DNA of 64,000 nucleotides from Nocardia ignorata NBRC 108230 (GTDB lineage Bacteria; Actinomycetota; Actinomycetes; Mycobacteriales; Mycobacteriaceae). This document shows positions 50,848-58,962 of this stretch, piece after piece. Position 1 is the stretch's first letter. Each line of letters starts with the position of its first letter. The DNA lies in contig NZ_BDBI01000031.1 of assembly GCF_001612905.1 (NCBI RefSeq), forward strand, positions 62,001-126,000. The letters run 5' to 3'. A program made the position numbers and the translations under genes. Under the pieces are notes generated by a model. It was not told where the DNA came from. It did not search any database and was given only the letters and a program-made list of their open reading frames with translations.

Positions 50848-51303
50848 TCAGGTGGTCGGACGGTGGGCCTTCTCGATCTCGCTGATGAGGGCCTCGGTGG
50901 TGTGTTTCACGGCGATCTTGATGAACGGTTCGATGGTCCGGCCGAGCATCTTGCCCGCGATACCGCCGGGCACGAAGTACTGGATGTGCGCGTCGATGGT
51001 GCTGGTGTCGGTGCCCTTGGGCGTGAAGACGAACGTCGAGAGGATCTCGAATCCCTTGATCGACTTGGTGCCGATCACCGAGCCCTCCTCCCAGCGCACC
51101 ACTTCGATGCGGGAGGTGAGCGAGGCGGGGCCGAGTTTCATCTTCCCGTCGAACTTCGCGCCCACACCTTCGGTCTGTTCGGTGACCGGGGTGAAGGACT
51201 CGATGCCGTACCAGAATTTCGGCAGGTTGCGATAGTCGTTGACAAAGGCGAATGCCGTCTCGGCGGGCGCTGCGCAGTCTTCGACAATCCTCACGTCGCT
51301 CAT
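50848..51303 (-). CDS. SRPBCC family protein
   Basis: A 151-residue START/Bet v1-like protein with alternating beta strands (DVRIVEDCAAPAETAFAFVN, FWYGIESFTPV, VIGTKSIKGFEI) and a long C-terminal helix. Such proteins bind hydrophobic ligands or polyketide/lipid intermediates. The ATG at 51303 has TACAGT exactly 7 nt upstream. It lies 13 bp upstream of rraA in the same direction, so the two may share a transcript. Confidence 0.85.
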   Translation of the reverse strand: MSDVRIVEDCAAPAETAFAFVNDYRNLPKFWYGIESFTPVTEQTEGVGAKFDGKMKLGPASLTSRIEVVRWEEGSVIGTKSIKGFEILSTFVFTPKGTDTSTIDAHIQYFVPGGIAGKMLGRTIEPFIKIAVKHTTEALISEIEKAHRPTT

Positions 51304-51310
51304 ACCGGCA

Positions 51311-51316
51311 ACTGTA
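51311..51316 (-). promoter_or_regulatory. -10 box of the SRPBCC gene (leaderless)
   Basis: On the minus strand TACAGT lies 7 nt before the ATG at 51303. Confidence 0.55.
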
Positions 51317-51333
51317 ATGCGTTTGTATGGCGT

Positions 51334-52254
51334 CTAAGCGGTCACGGCCAGTGTGGCGGCCAAGCCGAGCGCCACCGCCATGAGCGTCACCTCGATCGCC
51401 GCGTTGCGGACCGACACGTCGGCGGTGACGCGGTGCTCGGCGGCCCGGCCCACCCAGGTGCGCCGCCACCACCAGCCGAGCCCGGCGAGCATCGCGAGCA
51501 CGACCACCTTGGCCAGCATGATCCGTCCGTAGCCGGTGGTCACCAAAGCAGGGACCGAGCCGAGGCGGACGAGGCCGTCGATGAGCCCGGTCACCGCGAT
51601 CACCGCGACCAGCGGCGCGGCGGCGGTCGAGTAACGGGGCAGCGCGTTCGCCCAGCCGCCGCGCGTGCGCACCACGAGTGCCAGCGCGAGCAGCAGCCCG
51701 AACCACGCCGCCGCGGCGAGGGCGTGCACCGCGACGAGCACCGATCCGAGCACCTGCTGCGACATGTGCCCGGTGATGGGTCGCAGGGCGAGCGCGACCG
51801 CCGCGAACACCAAGACCAGGTCGGCCGAGGCGTCGTCGGGCCTGCGGAACGCCCACGCGGCGTAGCAGGCGACGGCGGCGGTGCAGAACAGGATGGCGAT
51901 CCCGATCTGCCCGCCGCTGAGCCTGCCGAGGAACGTGCCGAATTCGCCCGCGGCGAGTTCGTGCACCGGCACGCCGACGATGCCCGCCGCCTCGCACACC
52001 AGCACGGTGAACTCGGCGCCCAGCCAGATCGTGGCCAGCACCGCGACCGACCGCCACGCCACCGCGAGCCGGTGGTCGAGGCGGGGCAGCGCGGCCAGCC
52101 CGAGCACCGTCGCGCCCGCGCCGTCGGCGATCACCCGCGCACCCGCCGCCGCCGGGAAACCGCCGGTCCGGCGCAGTATCCAGGCGAGCATCACCCCGGC
52201 GAGCGCGGCGACGACGACCGGACCAAGCACTCGCCACCGGCGTCCGGTCGTCAT
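51334..52254 (-). CDS. CopD family copper resistance membrane protein
   Basis: A 306-residue protein with about eight membrane helices. The CopD domain is C-terminal, with conserved histidines in GHMSQQ and VLVAVHALAAAAWFG, and a TGYGRIMLAKVVVLAML segment. CopD is thought to move copper across the membrane in cooperation with periplasmic CopC, encoded 6 bp upstream in the same operon. In many actinobacteria CopC and CopD are fused; here they are separate. Confidence 0.9.
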   Translation of the reverse strand: MTTGRRWRVLGPVVVAALAGVMLAWILRRTGGFPAAAGARVIADGAGATVLGLAALPRLDHRLAVAWRSVAVLATIWLGAEFTVLVCEAAGIVGVPVHELAAGEFGTFLGRLSGGQIGIAILFCTAAVACYAAWAFRRPDDASADLVLVFAAVALALRPITGHMSQQVLGSVLVAVHALAAAAWFGLLLALALVVRTRGGWANALPRYSTAAAPLVAVIAVTGLIDGLVRLGSVPALVTTGYGRIMLAKVVVLAMLAGLGWWWRRTWVGRAAEHRVTADVSVRNAAIEVTLMAVALGLAATLAVTA

Positions 52255-52260
52255 CGGCGG

Positions 52261-52896
52261 CTACTTCTTGCGGCCGGTACCGAGCAGCGCCACCGCGAGA
52301 CCGACGCCGAACAGCACGACACCACCGGCGACGAACACCCACACGGGCACGCCACCGGACTCCTCGCCGTCGGAGCCCTCGTCCTCGCCCGGCTTGGCGC
52401 CCGGTGTCCCGGTGCCTTCCTCGGTCAGGGTGAAGGTCCGCGTCCCGCTGACGGGATGACCGTCGGCGGAGGTCACCCGGAACGCCATGGTGTATTCGCC
52501 GACCGGCCCGAGTTCACCCACTTCCACGCTCACCGTGCGACCTTCGACCACCGGCTTGCCCTTGGACCACAGCCGACCGTCCGGACCGACCACCGTCAGC
52601 GACGGAAACGTCTGCTGCAGTTCCTCGTTGAAGGTGATGCTCGCGCGTGCCGGGCCTGCCTCGATCGACGAACCGTCCTCGGGAACGCTGCTCACGGCAC
52701 CGGAGTGCGCGTTCGCGATGCCGGTCGCGCCGAAGATCAGGGCGAACAGGCCGGCGACCAGGGTGACGGCGAACCGCCGCGCCAGGCGCCGCCGCGCCGA
52801 GCGATTGATCTCGGCCACAACCTCGTTCGGCACGACGGTCTGGGGCGGGGTCTGTCGCGAGCGCCCGGACACCGCAGGAGTCTGACAGCGTTCCAT
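52261..52896 (-). CDS. CopC domain copper-binding protein
   Basis: A 211-residue secreted protein. A cytoplasmic basic N-terminus of about 35 residues and one hydrophobic segment end in ANAHSG, so the mature protein begins with the copper-binding His (AHSGAVSSVPEDGS). The second copper ligand region is SADGHPVSGTRTFTL. A charged linker and a C-terminal membrane helix (about 180-203) anchor it to the outside face. The ATG shares one base with the ycnI stop; a GTG 3 bp earlier is possible. Confidence 0.9.
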   Translation of the reverse strand: MERCQTPAVSGRSRQTPPQTVVPNEVVAEINRSARRRLARRFAVTLVAGLFALIFGATGIANAHSGAVSSVPEDGSSIEAGPARASITFNEELQQTFPSLTVVGPDGRLWSKGKPVVEGRTVSVEVGELGPVGEYTMAFRVTSADGHPVSGTRTFTLTEEGTGTPGAKPGEDEGSDGEESGGVPVWVFVAGGVVLFGVGLAVALLGTGRKK

Positions 52897-53546
52897 CACG
52901 ACTTCCTCGACCGCGCGACGAGTCCGAGACCGAGCGCGGCGGCGAACAGGCCGAGTGCCAGGCCGATACCGCCGGTCCAGCGAGCCACCGAGTCGGACTC
53001 CGCTTCGGCGGGCTCGTCGGTGGCGACGTGGTGGTCACCGCCGTCGGAACCACCCGATTCGCTGAGTGCCAGTGTGGGCGCCGGGTATTCGGGCTCCGCG
53101 CCGTTCGTGCTCGGCTGGTCCCAGGCGACGACCTTGCCGTCGCTGTAGGTCTGCCGCGCGGGGAAGGTCACCTCGTCCTGGGTGGGCAGCGGTCCGAGCG
53201 AGAGCACGAAACGCTGGAACTGACCCGGTCCGACACCGGGGTTGCCCGGCTCGGCGGTCCAGGCGACGGCCACCGCCTCGCCCTTGTCGTTGCGTTCGAT
53301 GCGCGAGGACCAGCCCGGCATCGGCTCGGTGCGAACGCTTTTCAGGTTCGGCACGGTGACGCTCACCGAGGTGGTGGAGGCGGTGTCGGATTCGTTGGGC
53401 ACCTTGAAGGTGGCAACGGTGTACTTGCCCTTGGCGGCGCCGGGCGCGTCGACGGTGACGTGCGCCGCCGCCGAACCGCAGGCGGCTAGCACGAGAGCGG
53501 CCGCGAGACCGGCCGTCGCCGTCCCACGGGTGATGAAGTTGTGCAT
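52896..53546 (-). CDS. YcnI family copper-associated protein
   Basis: A 216-residue exported protein. The signal peptide ends in ACGSAAAHV, so the N-terminal mature residue is the conserved His used by YcnI-type proteins to bind copper. The beta domain includes PNLKSVRTEPMPGW and ARQTYSDGKVVAWDQP; the C-terminus has a His/Glu linker and a membrane helix. Cys in the signal peptide could also be a lipobox-like site (LAACGS). It precedes copC and copD in one operon. Confidence 0.9.
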   Translation of the reverse strand: MHNFITRGTATAGLAAALVLAACGSAAAHVTVDAPGAAKGKYTVATFKVPNESDTASTTSVSVTVPNLKSVRTEPMPGWSSRIERNDKGEAVAVAWTAEPGNPGVGPGQFQRFVLSLGPLPTQDEVTFPARQTYSDGKVVAWDQPSTNGAEPEYPAPTLALSESGGSDGGDHHVATDEPAEAESDSVARWTGGIGLALGLFAAALGLGLVARSRKS

Positions 53547-53586
53547 GGAATGCCTTCTGTCCGAAGAGTTCTGATGTCGAGTGAGA

Positions 53587-54132
53587 TCAGGCGGACAGCG
53601 GCGGCGCGCGCGGACAACGCACACCTTCCAGGCGGGCGCCGAGGGCGATGTCGACGGTTTCCGTCCAGCGCGCGGCACGATGAAGGACGGCGAGTCGCGG
53701 AACGGTGACTACCGCCCGGATCACGCCCGACGCAACGAGATACAACCGCTCGGCAACGAGAATCAGTGCGGCACAGACGAATGCGGCCAGCAGATGCGCC
53801 ACGACCATCGGCGCACTCGGCAGGTGCAGCACGTCGAGAACGCCGCCGTGATGATCGAGCGTCCCGGTCAGCGCGTAGTGCCCGGCCCATTGACCCCCGA
53901 GGAGTGCCCCCGCTGCCCGCACCCACCCGGCATCGGCACGACGCGCGAAGTTGGGAAGAGCCCGGCGCCCGGCGAACGCGCCCGTCGCGAGCGAAACCAA
54001 CAGCAACAGCGCTACTTCCGCCGAGCGCGGCACCCCACCACCGGCCATACCGTGCGCGGCGACGGCGAGCGCGCCGACGAGTACGCCGCAGCCACCACCG
54101 CGCAGGCGGGAGGTGAGCTGCGGCGTCGTCAC
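53587..54132 (-). CDS. Hypothetical membrane protein at the head of the copper cassette
   Basis: A 181-residue protein with about four membrane helices (about 15-35, 38-55, 70-90, 105-130). A histidine-rich extracellular or membrane-edge stretch (GHYALTGTLDHHGGVLDVLH) is a plausible metal contact, but no family is recognised. It is 40 bp upstream of ycnI on the same strand and 4 bp downstream of the coiled-coil gene, so it is probably part of the copper operon. Confidence 0.65.
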   Translation of the reverse strand: MTTPQLTSRLRGGGCGVLVGALAVAAHGMAGGGVPRSAEVALLLLVSLATGAFAGRRALPNFARRADAGWVRAAGALLGGQWAGHYALTGTLDHHGGVLDVLHLPSAPMVVAHLLAAFVCAALILVAERLYLVASGVIRAVVTVPRLAVLHRAARWTETVDIALGARLEGVRCPRAPPLSA

Positions 54133-54136
54133 AGGT

Positions 54137-54808
54137 TCAGCGCACGCCGAGGCGGGCCAGCGCGTCGTTCTCCAGGACCGACAGTTCGGTGGAGATGGAG
54201 GTGTGCACGGCCTTGCGGCGCGCCGCGGGCATCTGCTCGGCGGTGCGCACGGCGACGGTGAGGTCGGTCAGCCGCGAACGGGCCGCCTCGACGAACTTCT
54301 TGGTCTCGCCGTCGGGGGAGTCGGCCGCGATCTTGTCCAGCGCGTTCTCGGTGTTGGTGATGCGGGCCTGCAGGCGGGCGCCGTGGCCGCTGAACTCGCC
54401 GAGCTGGTCCAGACCGATGCCGAGCTGCTGTGCCTTGCGCGCGTCGAGCTGCCCGCGCACCAGGGTGGCGCCACGGTAGGCCAGCGGCGCGAGCACCGGG
54501 ATCAGCACCCGCGCCACCCCGATGTACTTGCGGATCTGGGCCGCGCTGAACAGTTCGCGGTCAGCCTTGGCGGCCAGCTTCTGTGCCGCCTTCTCCTCGG
54601 CCTGCAGCGCGGCGATCTGCGCCTTGGCCACCTTGGCCTCGGTGCGGGCCTGCGCCTTCAGCGCGCGGCGGGTGGTCCGCTCGCCCGCCTTGGCCGCCTT
54701 GCGCTCGTTCTTGGCGCTGAGTTTCGCCTCGACGGCGGCTTTGTGCTTGAGCGCCTTCGCCTCCGCGCGACGACTTGGCCGCCGCTTACGCTTGCTGAAC
54801 AACCCCAT
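54137..54808 (-). CDS. Lys/Ala-rich coiled-coil protein (DUF6474-like)
   Basis: A 223-residue protein: a very basic N-terminus (MGLFSKRKRRPSRRAEAK), a charged coiled coil (about 18-85), a short hydrophobic segment (about 95-112) and a helical C-terminal domain. It resembles a family of uncharacterised actinobacterial proteins, DUF6474 from memory. The ATG has GGAGGG about 10 nt upstream. Neighbouring copper genes follow at 4 bp, but a copper role is not suggested by the sequence. Confidence 0.7.
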   Translation of the reverse strand: MGLFSKRKRRPSRRAEAKALKHKAAVEAKLSAKNERKAAKAGERTTRRALKAQARTEAKVAKAQIAALQAEEKAAQKLAAKADRELFSAAQIRKYIGVARVLIPVLAPLAYRGATLVRGQLDARKAQQLGIGLDQLGEFSGHGARLQARITNTENALDKIAADSPDGETKKFVEAARSRLTDLTVAVRTAEQMPAARRKAVHTSISTELSVLENDALARLGVR

Positions 54809-54941
54809 GAGATCAGGCCCTCCGTCATGCTCGCCAAGTCACGAGGCAGCGCCGTCCGGACCGGCCTGCCGTACTTCGTAGCGTAGTGGGATCAGGGTAG
54901 CGATTGGGCAATGTGTCGGGGGTAAGGACCATACTGCTGGT

Positions 54942-56693
54942 GTGCGTGCAGCCGAGGAGAACTTCGACAGCGGGCCGGTGACGATCCCGGCCCCGGCTTC
55001 CGCTGCGCTCGAAACCGAGCCCACAACGGCCACTTCGGCCGCTCGCGGCGGCTCCCCGGCGGCCTTCCTCGACGCGCGCTCGCTCATCGGCTGCCGCCAC
55101 CGGCTGCGCCTGGACGCCGCCAACCCCGGCATGCTCGCCGAGGTCAGGGAAGACCCGGGCGTGCAGCAGCGGCGCGAGGCGGCCACCGCGTATCGCACCA
55201 AGGTCCGCGACGAACTGGTCGGCGCTGCCCCGGACGACTGGGTCGTGATCGATCCGGCGCTGCGTGCCGGTGCGCGCGCCGACGCGACCATGGCCGCGAT
55301 GCGGGCGGGCGCGTCGCGTATCTGGGGTGGCCTGCTGCCCCAGGAACCCGACACCGGCCGCCGTGGTGGCGCCGAGTTCCTGCTGCGCGACGCCGATCGC
55401 GGCGGATATATCCCGATCATCGTCGTCAACCACAAGGTCACCGACCCGCGCCGCCCCGACCCGGCCGATTTCCACCCGCTCACCTCGGACCTGTTCCGCT
55501 GGGAGCCGCGCCGCGACAAGCACGTGAAGCTGCGTCCCCAGCCGCGCGACCAGCAGCGCCTCGCCCACCTCTACCGGATGTTGCAGCGCCACGGGCTGGC
55601 CAGTCCCGCGCTGGTCGGGGGCGCCATCGGTCTCGCGTTCGACCGCATCCTCGTGCACGACCTCACCGGTGTGCTCGCCGACTACGACCTGCGCTACGCC
55701 GACCGCATCGCGGTGGTGCGCGGCGAACTACCCACCCAGCCGTCGAAGGTGCCCGAGTGCCGGCAGTGCCCCTGGTGGGTGCGTGGCCCCGATTCGGACG
55801 AGCCCGGGTGTGAGGGCGCGTTGGCGGCGATGCGGGACGTGAGCCTGGTCGCGCCCGGTTCGCGGGCCGAGGTGCTGCGCGTGCACGGCGTGCAGACCAT
55901 CGACGAACTGGCCGCCTGGGTCGGCGAGGAACCCGACGACTGGCAGCACGGCCCGTTCACCGAGACCGTCGTCACCGCGCGGGCCTGGATCGCCGGCGCG
56001 CCGCTGGTCCGGCGCTTCGACACCGTCAGTGTGCGCCGGGCCGACGTGGAGATCGACGTCGACCTGGAGAGCTACCAGGAAGACGGCGCCTACCTCTGGG
56101 GCACCCTGCTCGACGACGTGTACCGCCCCTTCGTCACCTGGGACCCGCTGCCCACCGACGACGAGGGCCGCTCCTTCGGCGAGTTCTGGACCTGGTTGAT
56201 GGCGCAACGCGCGCAAGCCCACGCGGCGGGCAAGACCTTTGCCGCCTACTGCTATTCGCGCACCGCCGAGGACAAGTGGCTCTACGAGTCGGCCCGGCGC
56301 TTCGCGGGCAGGCCCGGTATCCCCACCCACGAGGAGGTGCGCGCCTTCGTCGACTCACCCGAGTGGGTCGACATGTTCCAGGCCGTCACCGACCAGTTCA
56401 TCTGCCCGAACGGCAAGGGACTCAAGAAGATCGCCCCGGTGGCCGGATTCGGCTGGCGCGATCCCGAAGCCGGTGGTGAGGCGTCGATGGGCTGGTACCG
56501 CCGTGCCGTCGGTTACGACGCCGACAGCGACCTGTCCCAGCGCACCCGGCTGCTCGAGTACAACGAAGACGACGTGCGCGCCACCCAGGTGCTGCGCGAA
56601 TGGATGACCACTAGAGCTGTAGTTGAGGTTCCCTCGCTCGAGGACTTCGCGCGCGGCGCGCCCGGTGGACCCGGAGGCGGTAGCGGAGCGTAA
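54942..56693 (+). CDS. TM0106 family RecB-like nuclease
   Basis: A 583-residue protein. The N-terminal half is a RecB-like PD-(D/E)XK fold (VVIDPALRAGARADA and ETDTGRR-like EFLLRDADRGGYIPIIVVNHK with the catalytic Lys), including a Cys cluster (PECRQCPWWVRG). The C-terminal half has the RNase H-like start EIDVDLESY and a later LLEYNEDDV motif. This is the architecture of the TM0106 group. Function unknown; DNA repair or defence is possible. The GTG at 54942 has CATACT 6 nt upstream. Confidence 0.85.
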   Translation: MRAAEENFDSGPVTIPAPASAALETEPTTATSAARGGSPAAFLDARSLIGCRHRLRLDAANPGMLAEVREDPGVQQRREAATAYRTKVRDELVGAAPDDWVVIDPALRAGARADATMAAMRAGASRIWGGLLPQEPDTGRRGGAEFLLRDADRGGYIPIIVVNHKVTDPRRPDPADFHPLTSDLFRWEPRRDKHVKLRPQPRDQQRLAHLYRMLQRHGLASPALVGGAIGLAFDRILVHDLTGVLADYDLRYADRIAVVRGELPTQPSKVPECRQCPWWVRGPDSDEPGCEGALAAMRDVSLVAPGSRAEVLRVHGVQTIDELAAWVGEEPDDWQHGPFTETVVTARAWIAGAPLVRRFDTVSVRRADVEIDVDLESYQEDGAYLWGTLLDDVYRPFVTWDPLPTDDEGRSFGEFWTWLMAQRAQAHAAGKTFAAYCYSRTAEDKWLYESARRFAGRPGIPTHEEVRAFVDSPEWVDMFQAVTDQFICPNGKGLKKIAPVAGFGWRDPEAGGEASMGWYRRAVGYDADSDLSQRTRLLEYNEDDVRATQVLREWMTTRAVVEVPSLEDFARGAPGGPGGGSGA

Positions 56694-56733
56694 CCACGCA
56701 GGGTCTTCGGGCGCGCCGCAATATGCACAGTAA

Positions 56734-56739
56734 TAACAT
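56734..56739 (+). promoter_or_regulatory. -10 box of htpG (leaderless)
   Basis: TAACAT lies 7 nt before the GTG at 56747 and supports this start over the ATG 24 bp upstream, which would lie before the transcription start. Confidence 0.6.
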
Positions 56740-56746
56740 TGTCGGC

Positions 56747-58705
56747 GTGACAGAAGCAGTCGAAACACTCGAGTTCCAGGCCGAGACCCACCAGCTCCTC
56801 GAGCTGATGATCCACTCGGTGTACTCCAACAAAGACACGTTCCTGCGGGAGCTGATCTCGAACGCTTCCGACGCACTGGACAAGCTCAAGCTGGCCACGT
56901 TCCAGGACAAGGACCTCGTCGCCGACACCGCCGATCTGCACATCGAGCTGGAGGTCGACGGCGACGAGCGCGTCCTGACCGTGCGCGACAACGGCATCGG
57001 CATGTCCCGTGCCGAGGTGATCGATCTGATCGGCACCCTGGCCAAGTCCGGCACCGCCGAGCTGCGCCGCAAACTCACCGAAGCCAAGTCCGACGCCGCG
57101 GCCGAGGAGCTGATCGGCCAGTTCGGTATCGGCTTCTACTCGACCTTCATGGTCGCCGACAAGGTCACCCTCACCACCCGCAAGGCGGGCGAGACCGAGG
57201 GCACCCGCTGGGAAGCCGCCGCGGGCAGCTCCACCTACACGATCGACACCGTCACCGACGCACCGCAGGGCACCTCGGTGACGCTGGCGCTGAAGAAGCC
57301 CGACGAGGACGATCACCTCTTCGATTACACGCAGGAATGGAAGCTGCGCGAGATCGTCCGCAAGTACTCCGACTTCATCGCCTGGCCGATCCGCATGCAG
57401 GTCGAGCGGACCGTGATGGAGGGCGAGGGCGAGGACAAGGTCTCCAAGACCGTCGTCGAGGACCAGACGCTGAACTCGCAGAAGGCGCTGTGGACGCGCC
57501 CGCGCAGCGAGGTCACCGACGAGGAGTACAAGGAGTTCTACCACCACGTCAGCCACGCCTGGGACGATCCGCTCGAGATCATCCCGATGAAGGCGGAGGG
57601 CACCTTCGAGTACCAGGCGCTGCTGTTCCTTCCCTCGACCGCGCCGTTCGACCTGTTCACCCGTGAGCACAAGCGCGGCGTGCAGCTCTACGTGCGCCGG
57701 GTGTTCATCATGGACAACTGCGAAGAGCTGATGCCGGAGTACCTGCGCTTCGTCAAGGGTGTGGTCGACGCGCAGGATCTCTCGCTGAACGTGTCGCGTG
57801 AGATCCTGCAGCAGGATCGCCAGATCCAGATGATCCGCAAGCGCCTGGTGAAGAAGGTGCTCTCGACGGTCAAGGATCTGCAGTCGGCCGAGGATCAGAC
57901 CAAGTACCAGACCTTCTGGACCCAGTTCGGCCGGGTTCTCAAGGAGGGCTTGCTGTCCGACACCGACAACCGCGAAACCCTGCTCACCGTCTCGTCTTTC
58001 GCCTCCACCGCCTCCGAGACCGAGCTCACCACGCTCGCGCAGTATGTGGAGCGGATGAAGGACGGCCAGGACGCGATCTACTACATGACCGGCGAAAGCC
58101 GCGCGCAGGTGGAGAATTCGCCGCACCTGGAGGCCTTCAAGGCCAAGGGGCTCGAGGTGCTGGTGCTCACCGACCCGGTCGACGAGATGTGGGTCGGCTC
58201 GGTGCCGGAGTTCGACGGCAAGAAGTTCCAGTCCATCGCCAAGGGCGAGGTCGACCTGGAGACCGAGGAGGAGAAGAAGGAGACCGAGGCCCTGCGCGAA
58301 CAGCAGGACAAGGACTTCGCCGACCTGCTCACCTGGCTCGGCAAGACCCTGTCCGAGGTCGCCAAGGAGGTGCGCCTGACCAACCGGCTCACCACCTCAC
58401 CGGCCTGCCTGGTCGGCGACGTCTTCGACTTCACCCCGATGCTCGAGCGCATGTACCGCGCCTCGGGCCAGGCGCTGCCGGAGTCCAAGCGCATCCTCGA
58501 GCTCAACCCCACCCACCCGCTGGTCACCGGTCTGCGCGACGCCTACGACGCGCGCAAGTCCGACGCCGACGAGGGCAAGGTCCCCGAGCTCACCGAGACG
58601 GCCGAATTGCTGTACGGCACGGCCGTTCTCGCCGAGGGCGGCGAACTCAAGGACCCCGCCCGCTTCGCCCACCTGCTCACCGAGCGTCTCACCCGCACCG
58701 TGTGA
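56747..58705 (+). CDS. htpG: Molecular chaperone HtpG (Hsp90)
   Basis: The 652-residue bacterial Hsp90. The N-terminal GHKL ATPase has ELISNASDALDKL, DNGIGM, GTLAKSGT and GQFGIGFYS motifs; the middle domain with LPLNVSRE-like DLSLNVSREILQQ and the C-terminal dimerisation domain (about 520-640) are complete. The start is the GTG at 56747, because it gives the family N-terminus and a leaderless promoter. It follows the nuclease gene by 53 bp. Confidence 0.97.
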   Translation: MTEAVETLEFQAETHQLLELMIHSVYSNKDTFLRELISNASDALDKLKLATFQDKDLVADTADLHIELEVDGDERVLTVRDNGIGMSRAEVIDLIGTLAKSGTAELRRKLTEAKSDAAAEELIGQFGIGFYSTFMVADKVTLTTRKAGETEGTRWEAAAGSSTYTIDTVTDAPQGTSVTLALKKPDEDDHLFDYTQEWKLREIVRKYSDFIAWPIRMQVERTVMEGEGEDKVSKTVVEDQTLNSQKALWTRPRSEVTDEEYKEFYHHVSHAWDDPLEIIPMKAEGTFEYQALLFLPSTAPFDLFTREHKRGVQLYVRRVFIMDNCEELMPEYLRFVKGVVDAQDLSLNVSREILQQDRQIQMIRKRLVKKVLSTVKDLQSAEDQTKYQTFWTQFGRVLKEGLLSDTDNRETLLTVSSFASTASETELTTLAQYVERMKDGQDAIYYMTGESRAQVENSPHLEAFKAKGLEVLVLTDPVDEMWVGSVPEFDGKKFQSIAKGEVDLETEEEKKETEALREQQDKDFADLLTWLGKTLSEVAKEVRLTNRLTTSPACLVGDVFDFTPMLERMYRASGQALPESKRILELNPTHPLVTGLRDAYDARKSDADEGKVPELTETAELLYGTAVLAEGGELKDPARFAHLLTERLTRTV

Positions 58706-58801
58706 CACGATGCCGCCCTCGGCGTGACTGCTTGTGCTGCGGCACAGCAGCTCTTGTCGGGGGCGGCTCCTCGCCTGGGGTGCGGCGGCAGCTCCCGCCG
58801 G

Positions 58802-58830
58802 CGGCTGGATGGTCTCACGGCTGGATGGTC
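58802..58830. repeat. 13-bp direct repeat
   Basis: CGGCTGGATGGTC occurs at 58802-58814 and 58818-58830, a period of 16 bp, in the 257-bp gap between htpG and the oxidase gene. No function is evident. Confidence 0.4.
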
Positions 58831-58949
58831 GCCTGCGGCAGACGGCCCCGTGCTTGGGCGGTGTTGTGACAGTTCCCAGTCGTGCGTGCGCCGATATATG
58901 GCCTCGGGCAAGGACAGTCGAGCCGGATTACGGTTCGGCGCCCGGCTCG

Positions 58950-58955
58950 TAGGCT
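58950..58955 (+). promoter_or_regulatory. -10 box of the ChoD-like gene (leaderless)
   Basis: TAGGCT lies 7 nt before the ATG at 58963. Confidence 0.55.
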
Positions 58956-58962
58956 CGCGACA

